A model generated the notes under the pieces. That model did no database searches. It was not told the origin of the DNA and was given only the letters and a program-made list of their open reading frames with translations. Positions 8,055 through 13,828 of a DNA stretch of 43,155 bases are shown piece by piece. How positions within the stretch are numbered: the stretch's first letter is position 1; each line of letters starts with the position of its first letter. Source of the stretch: Coprenecus sp964640305 (GTDB lineage Bacteria > Bacteroidota > Bacteroidia > Bacteroidales > UBA932). Location of the stretch: the NCBI GenBank assembly GCA_964640305.1, contig CAZXFF010000015.1, positions 1-43,155 on the forward strand, given 5' to 3'. The position numbers and the translations under genes are program-made.

Positions 8055-8071
8055 TTGCAACGGAGTTGCAA
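8055..8071. promoter_or_regulatory. Palindromic operator candidate upstream of the efflux operon
   Basis: TTGCAAC-GGA-GTTGCAA is a perfect 7-bp dyad immediately upstream of the -7 box. A third half site, GTTGCAA, lies at 8020-8026 between the -7 box and the start codon. The position and symmetry suit a dimeric repressor or activator. A metal sensor (Fur/Zur or similar) is my inference from the operon's job; no regulator gene lies nearby. Confidence 0.55.
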
Positions 8072-8096
8072 TTATTGGCCCGGTTCCGGCAATAAA

Positions 8097-8741
8097 CTAT
8101 GTTGACAAGACTATTGCCCTGACATTGTCGAACCGGTGATTTTTCAAATCCTCCGGATCTATCAGGAAGTCCAAGACTCCGCAGTCCATGAAATTTATTT
8201 CAACACCGTTGCAGCTGAATGAATCTATCTGCAGGAGAATTTCCCAATTTTCAAATGGCGGATCCCATGTTTCCCATTCCCTGTGATCAGGATTTGCGAA
8301 CATAGCATGTTCATCTCCGTATTTTTCAATGCTGTGAGAGAATTTTATCTGCATCTCAGGCGGGGATGTCGGATTACCGTCATCATCTACCAGAATGATT
8401 TCTTCAAAATCCAGGCATTCCGGGAAATAGATGACCTTTACATCTTCCGGGGATGAGATATACCCGCTGATGCAACCGTCATTCGAGTAGCCTGCATAAT
8501 AATCTATTTTCGCAAAAAACGACAGGAGGCCATGCTTAGGAAGTCTGTTTTCTGTATCAAAACGTGAAAATTCTTCCAGATTGATCTGGCATACAAAAAA
8601 GTATGGATAATCATCTCCATCTTCATCCTTGAAGCAGGGGTAGCCGTATCCGGAGGGAAGGTCCGGATTCCCCAGAAATCGGGAAGAGCAGACAGGCAAT
8701 TCTTTTTCAGGAACTGATAATCGCAGGTAAACCGGTTTCAT
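8097..8741 (-). CDS. DUF1963 (YwqG-like) protein
   Basis: A 214-residue cytosolic protein with the DUF1963 pattern: SSRFLGNPDLPSGYGYPCF near the N terminus, then the conserved FFVCQINLEEFSRFD and LLSFFAKIDYYAGY blocks, and a C-terminal LLQIDSF segment. The biochemical role of this family is not established. I chose the ATG at 8741 (MKPVYLRLSV) over an upstream in-frame ATG at 8849, because the extra 36 residues do not fit the family and would overlap the divergent DUF4251 gene. It lies upstream of the efflux operon on the same strand, but the operator and promoter between them suggest separate transcription. Confidence 0.8.
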   Translation of the reverse strand: MKPVYLRLSVPEKELPVCSSRFLGNPDLPSGYGYPCFKDEDGDDYPYFFVCQINLEEFSRFDTENRLPKHGLLSFFAKIDYYAGYSNDGCISGYISSPEDVKVIYFPECLDFEEIILVDDDGNPTSPPEMQIKFSHSIEKYGDEHAMFANPDHREWETWDPPFENWEILLQIDSFSCNGVEINFMDCGVLDFLIDPEDLKNHRFDNVRAIVLST

Positions 8742-8818
8742 GTCAGTTGTCAGTATTTGAATTATGGCAAAATTTTTGAAAAGCATTGCTAATATAATCA
8801 AATTAAGGAGAACATACG

Positions 8819-9337
8819 ATGAAGAAGTTAATTTTAATATTGGTCGCATCCCTTATGGCAGGTGTAGCCATGGCAGAAAATCCAAAAGCAGGGGCGGTAG
8901 ATTCCTTGAGGTTTGAGATTATTAAGAAAGCGGTAGAGTCCAGGAATTTTATAGTCGAAGCAGACAGGACTGCTTTTAACAGGGGACGTTCTGTCAATGT
9001 CTCTTCTGTTACCAACTTTATTTCTGTAAAGGATGAATCAGCTGTGATACAGATATCTACGCTTCCCGGCAGTGGCATAAACGGGGTAGGAGGGATAACA
9101 GTGGAAGGCAGTCTGTCCGGTTACGAAATACGGACGAGCAAGCGTGGAGCCATGTATATCAGTTTCGATGTCATGGGGCCGGCCGTCTCCGCGAACGTAA
9201 CAATCTCTCTCCCGAAGAACGGTGAAAGAGTCTCCGTACGCATCAATGGGAACTTCAATACCAGTGAAATTGCGCTTAACGGAACCATAATGCCTGCCTT
9301 CGAGTCGAAGGTTTTCCAGGGAACAACGATATACTAG
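8819..9337 (+). CDS. DUF4251 domain protein, secreted
   Basis: A 172-residue exported protein with a signal peptide (MKKLILILVASLMAGVAMA, cleavage before ENPKA) and a compact beta-rich body with the DUF4251 pattern GSGINGVGGITVEGSLSGYE. DUF4251 is a Bacteroidetes family of unknown function in the periplasm or at the surface. The ATG follows a strong Shine-Dalgarno (AAGGAG at 8805-8810), which is unusual in this phylum and supports the start. It is transcribed divergently from DUF1963 with 77 nt between start codons, stops at TAG, and is followed by a terminator. Confidence 0.85.
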   Translation: MKKLILILVASLMAGVAMAENPKAGAVDSLRFEIIKKAVESRNFIVEADRTAFNRGRSVNVSSVTNFISVKDESAVIQISTLPGSGINGVGGITVEGSLSGYEIRTSKRGAMYISFDVMGPAVSANVTISLPKNGERVSVRINGNFNTSEIALNGTIMPAFESKVFQGTTIY

Positions 9338-9361
9338 GGATTGTATCCAGTCAAAAGAATG

Positions 9362-9390
9362 AACCGGTTCCGGGAAAGGACCGGTTTTTT
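9362..9390 (+). terminator. Intrinsic terminator after the DUF4251 gene
   Basis: AACCGGTTCC and GGACCGGTT pair with one bulged T around GGGAAA, ending in six T residues. Confidence 0.88.
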
Positions 9391-9438
9391 GTATGCGTTT
9401 CCGCGATGATTCTTTTCCGGCCGGAGTCCAGCGGTCCT

Positions 9439-9492
9439 GGGCGGTGTGGAGTGAGGTGGCAGGAGGGAATCCGGTCCAGAGTGTATTCTCGC
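9439..9492 (+). repeat. Partial copy (blocks C end and D) of the dispersed repeat
   Basis: GGGCGGTGTGGAGTGAGG followed by GGAATCCGGTCCAGAG and TTCTCGC aligns, with about 11 differences and one inserted base, to the reverse complement of 1770-1822. It lies just upstream of the fuller copy, so this locus looks like a truncated tandem pair. Confidence 0.65.
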
Positions 9493-9537
9493 TGCAATCC
9501 GCTCTTCATCCCACCTTTGCAGATTAACTACCTCCCT

Positions 9538-9709
9538 CCGCAGGTGAACCGACACTATCCTTGCAATCGGCTGTGCTTCAGTGTGTTCCCTCAAAACGCG
9601 CGGTACACCTGCGGAAGTCGTACTGTCACCGACATGCAGAGAGGGGTCAGGCAGAAAACGGAATTCCACAACGCCCATAATTCGGCATATTTTGGGCGGT
9701 GTGGATGAG
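9538..9709 (+). repeat. Dispersed structured intergenic repeat, copy 2
   Basis: Block A CCGCAGGTGAACCG (9538-9551), 47 nt, block B CGCGGTACACCTGCG (9599-9613), 47 nt, then palindromic block C (9661-9709; CCACA.CGCCCA pairs with TGGGCG.TGTGG). The order and the A-B spacing equal those of copy 1, which lies on the opposite strand 7.6 kb away. Confidence 0.75.
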
Positions 9710-9921
9710 AAGAGCTTGATAGGAGTTTTGTGCAGTGTGGAACGAGGGAGTGGGACGGGGTGTCGAGGTGGCTGAAGCGAATACGGAATACGAACGACAA
9801 CGGGAGGAAATAGTGACTTTGTGGTGGTACCGGAAAGCCGTACAAGCACACATCAGTGGAAACCTGAACCTAACCTGACAAGGGTAGCTTCCGTATCTGC
9901 CTGTAAATTTACACATTAAGG

Positions 9922-10077
9922 ATGCGCGTGCATGTTGGGTTTACCAAAATCGGGGCGACAACGGCTGTTTTAAGTAAACCTAATGTCCATGCGGTTTTCT
10001 ATTTGTATGACAATCAGGAAATTGTATACACGAAGGCATGTTTGGTCCTGGAAACTGGTCGAGGATTGGGCGGGTGA
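9922..10077 (+). CDS. Doubtful small ORF, 51 aa
   Basis: An ATG preceded by AAGG opens a 51-codon frame (MRVHVGFTKIGATTAVL...). Its composition looks more protein-like than the neighbouring junk frames, and it follows the palindrome TGTAAATTTACA. I recognise no family. It could be a real small protein, a remnant of a lost gene, or chance. Confidence 0.2.
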   Translation: MRVHVGFTKIGATTAVLSKPNVHAVFYLYDNQEIVYTKACLVLETGRGLGG

Positions 10078-10103
10078 TCGAGATTTAAAATGGGAGGGGC
10101 TGG

Positions 10104-10144
10104 AAAAACAAAACCGACCTTGAAGAAATTTCAGGGTCGGTTTT
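10104..10144 (-). terminator. Terminator of the initiator tRNA gene
   Basis: On the minus strand, AAAACCGACCCTGAA pairs with TTCAAGGTCGGTTTT (one mismatch) around a short loop, then GTTTTT. Confidence 0.85.
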
Positions 10145-10153
10145 CAGGTTCTG

Positions 10154-10226
<73 letters not shown>

Positions 10227-10236
10227 ATGTAGGCTA

Positions 10237-10267
10237 CAAAGATAAGTCGAATTTTTCAAATGTCAAA
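10237..10267 (-). promoter_or_regulatory. Promoter of the initiator tRNA gene
   Basis: On the minus strand, TTTG (10267-10264), 19 nt, and TATCTTTG (10244-10237) form a near-perfect Bacteroidetes promoter between the hisS stop codon and the tRNA. Transcription would start only a few bases before the mature 5' end. Confidence 0.75.
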
Positions 10268-10275
10268 ATTTATTT

Positions 10276-11628
10276 TTATCCGACAATATCCCCGATAGGT
10301 ATATTTTTCTGTTCGCCTGTCTTCATATCCTTGATCGACAATGTCTTGGATGCTATTTCGTCATCCCCTGCCATGACTATGTAGCGGATACCTTTCTTGT
10401 CGGCGTATTCGAACTGTTTGCGGAGTTTGGCAGAGTCAGGATAGATTTCCGCAGAATGCCCTGAACTCCTCAACGCCTTCAAGGCAGGCAGGATGTAGGC
10501 AAGGGTATTGCCCATGTTCGCAAAAAGATATTCAGTGGCGCCTGACGCATTGTCGGGAACAAGATTCAGGCCGATCAGTACATCGTAGATCCTGTCTGCC
10601 CCGAAGGAAATTCCTACACCGGATGTGTCGGGCAGTCCGAAGATGCCGGTAAGGTCATCGTATCTTCCGCCTCCGCAGATGCTTCCTATTGCAAAATCCA
10701 TGGCTTTGACCTCGAAGATTGCACCTGTGTAATAATTTAGCCCGCGTGCGAGGGAGAGGTCTAGTTCGACAGCGGTACCGGTTCCTGAAGCGGATATCAG
10801 GCTGAACAGCTCTTCTATTTCAGCCAGTCCTTTCAGACCTGTTTCAGATCCTGCCAGAATATCCTTCATTATATCCAGCTTTTCGGAATTGCTGCCGGAA
10901 AGGGTCAGCACCGGTTCCAATGTCTTTATTGAGGATTCAGTAAGTCCTCTTTCGGACAGTTCGGCTTTTACTGCATCCAGACCGATTTTGTCAATCTTGT
11001 CGATTGCGACGGTAATGTCTGTAAGCTTGTCGGACTGGCCTGTTATTTCTGCCAGACCGGAAAGTACCTTGCGGTTGTTTATCTTTATTATAACCCGGAT
11101 ACCGAGTCTTGAGAATACCTCATCGACAATCTGTACCAGTTCCAGTTCGTTGAGCATGGACTTTGAGCCAATGACATCCACGTCGCACTGGTAGAATTCA
11201 CGGTAGCGTCCTTTCTGAGGCCGGTCTGCCCTCCAGACAGGCTGTATCTGGTATCTCTTGAATGGAAATGTCAGTTCGTTGCGGTGCTGCACTACATACC
11301 TTGCAAAGGGCACTGTCAAATCGTATCTGAGCCCCTTTTCGCATACTTTCAGGGCGATGGCATTGCTGTTCGGTGCTTCGCCTTCCTGGTCGATGCGGAT
11401 ATCCTTGAATGCATCTCCCGAATTGAGGATCTTGAACAGAAGCTTGTCTCCTTCTTCCCCGTATTTTCCCAGCAGGGTGGAAAGGTTTTCCATGGCAGGA
11501 GTCTCGATGGGTGCATAGCCGAATTGTTTGAAAACTGACCGTACAGTGTTGAATATGTAATTTCTGACGGCCATTTCTGACGGGCCGAAATCCCGTGTTC
11601 CTTTCGGTATTGATGGTTTCTGTGTCAT
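10276..11628 (-). CDS. hisS: Histidyl-tRNA synthetase
   Basis: Class II aminoacyl-tRNA synthetase that charges tRNA-His in the cytoplasm. The 450-residue product opens with the family motif PKGTRDF. It contains motif 2 (KRYQIQPVWRADRPQKGRYREF), the His-specific signature LARGLNYYTGAIFEV and motif 3 (GGGRYDDLTGIFG), with the C-terminal anticodon-binding domain (SAKLRKQFEYADKKGIRYIVM). I start at the ATG at 11628 (MTQKPSIPKG); an in-frame ATG eight codons upstream adds residues not seen in the family and overlaps the -7 box. It runs toward the initiator tRNA, which has its own promoter, and is divergent from rfbC. Confidence 0.97.
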   Translation of the reverse strand: MTQKPSIPKGTRDFGPSEMAVRNYIFNTVRSVFKQFGYAPIETPAMENLSTLLGKYGEEGDKLLFKILNSGDAFKDIRIDQEGEAPNSNAIALKVCEKGLRYDLTVPFARYVVQHRNELTFPFKRYQIQPVWRADRPQKGRYREFYQCDVDVIGSKSMLNELELVQIVDEVFSRLGIRVIIKINNRKVLSGLAEITGQSDKLTDITVAIDKIDKIGLDAVKAELSERGLTESSIKTLEPVLTLSGSNSEKLDIMKDILAGSETGLKGLAEIEELFSLISASGTGTAVELDLSLARGLNYYTGAIFEVKAMDFAIGSICGGGRYDDLTGIFGLPDTSGVGISFGADRIYDVLIGLNLVPDNASGATEYLFANMGNTLAYILPALKALRSSGHSAEIYPDSAKLRKQFEYADKKGIRYIVMAGDDEIASKTLSIKDMKTGEQKNIPIGDIVG

Positions 11629-11649
11629 TGCGGTATGTTTTGCAAAACA

Positions 11650-11657
11650 CAAATATA
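11650..11657 (-). promoter_or_regulatory. -7 box for hisS
   Basis: TATATTTG on the minus strand, 21 nt before the chosen ATG. No good -33 TTTG is seen at 19-22 nt. Confidence 0.5.
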
Positions 11658-11665
11658 GGATTTTT

Positions 11666-11697
11666 TTTGCGAGCCCAGTTTTATATTTTTACTTTTG
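11666..11697 (+). promoter_or_regulatory. Promoter for rfbC
   Basis: TTTG (11666-11669), a 20-nt spacer, and TACTTTTG (11690-11697), 18 nt before the rfbC ATG. The implied leader is only about 12 nt. Confidence 0.65.
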
Positions 11698-11715
11698 CCG
11701 CCAAGATTTACGGTC

Positions 11716-12267
11716 ATGAATATCATAAGAACAGGAATAGAGGGCCTGCTTGTCATCGAACCCAGAATTTTCGGGGATGACAGAGGATATTTTTTCGAAG
11801 TTTTTTCTGAAAGGATTTTCCGCAGCGAGACGGGGCTCGATATGCATTTTGTGCAGGACAATGAATCGAAATCCATGAAAGGAGTTCTGAGGGGGCTTCA
11901 TTTCCAGAACCCTCCTTATGCTCAGGACAAACTGGTAAGGGTAGTATCCGGAAAGGTGCAGGATGTGGCTGTGGATCTGAGGACCGGATCCCCGACATTC
12001 GGGAAGTACCATTCGGAAATACTGGATGCGGAAAGGAAAAACATGCTTTTCATTCCGGCAGGATTTGCGCATGGATTTCTGGCGCTTGAGGACAATACGG
12101 TATTCCAATATAAATGCAGCAGGTTCTACGAGCCTTCTTCCGAGGCTTCCGTATTCTGGAATGATCCGGAGATAGGCATAGAATGGATGTTGCCCGGGTT
12201 TGACTATATAATATCGGAAAAGGACAGGAGGGCCCCTTTACTGTCTGAAAAGTCTTACCGCTTTTGA
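11716..12267 (+). CDS. rfbC: dTDP-4-dehydrorhamnose 3,5-epimerase
   Basis: Third step of dTDP-L-rhamnose synthesis: epimerises C3 and C5 of dTDP-4-keto-6-deoxyglucose in a cupin fold. The 183-residue product has family blocks PRIFGDDRGYFFEVF, FVQDNESKSMKGVLRGLHFQ (catalytic-base region), KLVRVVSGKVQDVAVDLR, the cupin segment FIPAGFAHGFLAL, and a typical end (DRRAPLLSEKSYRF). I use the ATG at 11716 rather than a TTG codon 21 nt upstream, which would fall inside the -7 box. It is convergent with rfbD and the two coding regions overlap by 30 nt at their 3' ends, so no terminator can lie between them. Confidence 0.96.
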   Translation: MNIIRTGIEGLLVIEPRIFGDDRGYFFEVFSERIFRSETGLDMHFVQDNESKSMKGVLRGLHFQNPPYAQDKLVRVVSGKVQDVAVDLRTGSPTFGKYHSEILDAERKNMLFIPAGFAHGFLALEDNTVFQYKCSRFYEPSSEASVFWNDPEIGIEWMLPGFDYIISEKDRRAPLLSEKSYRF

Positions 12268-13107
12268 CAGGCTGCGTTCCCACAACGGGACTTCTACTCC
12301 GAACACTTTCTTTATCATGGATTTGTCAAGGACCGAATACTGTGGTCTCCTGGCAGCGGACTTGTATTCTTCGGAGGATATGGGGATAATGTCGCAGTCA
12401 AGTCTTGCAACCTGCATTATCTTGGCAGCGAATTCGGCTTTCGAGCAGTGCCCTTCATTAGAGTAATGGAACACCTCTCCGTATCTCGGAATTTCGTCCA
12501 GCTGTGGCAGGATATGCAGGATGGCTGCAGCAAGGTCCTTTGCATATGTGGGGGTGCCGACTTGATCGTAAACGACTTTTATCTCTTCTACCTCGTCTGC
12601 AAGGCGGAGCATAGTCTTGACGAAATTGGATTGCCCCAGAGGGGAATAAAGCCAGGAAGTGCGTATGATTATTCCTTTACAGCCTGATTTCCTGAAAGCC
12701 ACCTCGCCTGCGAGTTTGCTCTTCCCGTACTCGGAAATCGGATTGGGCCTGTCGCTTTCGTGGTAAGGGGTACGTTTGTTGCCGTCAAAAACGAAATCGG
12801 AAGAGATATGTACGAATATGATGTCCTTTGCGGCAGCAGCCATGGCGAGATTGTAGGTGCCGTGGACATTGATCCTTATTGCGCTGTCGGGATCGCTTTC
12901 CGCTCCATCCACATTGTTGTATGCGGCGCAATTGACGATCTTGGTTATGGAATGTTCAGTCAGGAACTGGTTTATTGCTTCTGAATCAGTAATATCCAGT
13001 TCTGCCGTGTCAGTAAAGAAAAACTGGCAGCCTGCATTTCCTCCGGCGAGAAGCCTGATTTCGCTTCCGAGTTGTCCCCCGGCTCCGGTAATAAGAATAT
13101 TGTCCAT
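12238..13107 (-). CDS. rfbD: dTDP-4-dehydrorhamnose reductase
   Basis: Final step of dTDP-L-rhamnose synthesis: NAD(P)H reduction of the 4-keto group by an extended short-chain dehydrogenase. The 289-residue product has the nucleotide-binding motif ITGAGGQLGSE, the DITDSEAI and VNCAAYNNVDGAESD blocks, the active-site YGKSKLAGE (Tyr-x3-Lys), and the RTSWLYS and DQVGTPTYAKDLA signatures. It overlaps the 3' end of rfbC by 30 nt tail to tail, and its start region shares back-to-back promoters with the DUF4290 gene. The partner genes rfbA and rfbB are 27 kb away, near the surface-polysaccharide locus. Confidence 0.96.
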   Translation of the reverse strand: MDNILITGAGGQLGSEIRLLAGGNAGCQFFFTDTAELDITDSEAINQFLTEHSITKIVNCAAYNNVDGAESDPDSAIRINVHGTYNLAMAAAAKDIIFVHISSDFVFDGNKRTPYHESDRPNPISEYGKSKLAGEVAFRKSGCKGIIIRTSWLYSPLGQSNFVKTMLRLADEVEEIKVVYDQVGTPTYAKDLAAAILHILPQLDEIPRYGEVFHYSNEGHCSKAEFAAKIMQVARLDCDIIPISSEEYKSAARRPQYSVLDKSMIKKVFGVEVPLWERSLSKAVRLFRQ

Positions 13108-13114
13108 TTACTTG

Positions 13115-13145
13115 TTGAAATTTGCTTGCAAATATACTATCTTTG
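13115..13145 (+). promoter_or_regulatory. Promoter for DUF4290-ftsK
   Basis: TTG (13115-13117), a 20-nt spacer, and TATCTTTG (13138-13145), only 16 nt before the ATG, which implies a leader of about 10 nt. It overlaps the rfbD promoter completely. Confidence 0.65.
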
Positions 13146-13161
13146 TCGAAATTTTATCAAA
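13129..13161 (-). promoter_or_regulatory. Promoter for rfbD
   Basis: On the minus strand, TTTG (13161-13158), a 21-nt spacer, and TATATTTG (13136-13129). Its -7 box ends one base away from the -7 box of the divergent promoter. Confidence 0.65.
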
Positions 13162-13812
13162 ATGGATTACAATACGAACAGAGAAAAGCTGCTGATGCCT
13201 GAGTACGGTAGGCATATCCAGAAGATGATTGAGGACGTGAAACGGATTCCGGATAGGGAAAAGCGTAGCGAACAGATAAGGGCGATAGTCTCGGTAATGG
13301 CCACTTTGAACCCCGGCATTACCGAGAATCCCGATTACAAGCACAAATTGTGGGATCACGTACAGTACATAGCGGGTTTCGATCTGGACGTAGATTCCCC
13401 GTATCCTGTGCCGACAGAGGAAGATTTCACCGCACCTCCGGAGATAGTCCCGATTCCGAAGGAACCTTTAGCTGCGGCGCACTATGGACGGAATATTCAG
13501 AATATGGTAAAAGTGATTGCCGCGATGCCGGACGATGAAGTGAAAGAAAAGATGATCAAGTCGATGGCGGTGTACATGAGGCAGCAATATCTGATATGGA
13601 ATAAGGAGAGTGTGACGGAAGATACCATTTTCAGTGATATAGAAAAGCTTTCCGAAGGCAAACTTACTGTTCCGGACCACATTCATCTTGAAAGTATCTC
13701 GGACAAGGAAAAATTCAGCAGACCCGGACTAATGCTGCCTGGCGTACAGCCAAGGAACCAGTTCAAGAAGCAGGGACGCAACAAAAACAAACGGTGGAAG
13801 AAACAACAGTAA
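13162..13812 (+). CDS. DUF4290 domain protein
   Basis: A 216-residue, soluble, charged protein of the Bacteroidetes DUF4290 family, function unknown. It has the family opening MDYNTNREKLLMPEYGRHIQ and a second related block AAHYGRNIQNMVKVI about 100 residues later, which looks like an internal duplication of the YGR-x-IQ-x-M motif. The tail is rich in Lys/Arg/Asn (KKQGRNKNKRWKKQQ), suggesting nucleic-acid contact. I start at 13162; an upstream in-frame start at 13072 would lie inside rfbD and upstream of the promoter. It is followed 16 nt later by ftsK. Confidence 0.85.
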   Translation: MDYNTNREKLLMPEYGRHIQKMIEDVKRIPDREKRSEQIRAIVSVMATLNPGITENPDYKHKLWDHVQYIAGFDLDVDSPYPVPTEEDFTAPPEIVPIPKEPLAAAHYGRNIQNMVKVIAAMPDDEVKEKMIKSMAVYMRQQYLIWNKESVTEDTIFSDIEKLSEGKLTVPDHIHLESISDKEKFSRPGLMLPGVQPRNQFKKQGRNKNKRWKKQQ

Positions 13813-13828
13813 CTAATCCCAAAACGTG

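Larger units (their letters stand above)
9338..10153. other. 816-bp stretch without a secure gene
   Basis: It contains a terminator, a partial copy (9439-9492) and a fuller copy (9538-9709) of the dispersed repeat, a perfect palindrome TGTAAATTTACA at 9902-9913, a doubtful 51-codon frame (9922-10077), and the terminator of the initiator tRNA gene. The longer open frames overlap one another on both strands and match the repeat, not a protein family. Confidence 0.7.

Noticed and set aside
8097..8849. Longer start for the DUF1963 gene
   Set aside because: The 36 extra residues do not fit the family and would overlap the start of the divergent DUF4251 gene.
9334..9916. Several 60-170 codon frames between DUF4251 and the fMet tRNA
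   Set aside because: They overlap each other on both strands, cross a terminator and the repeat, and show no domain, signal peptide or credible start.
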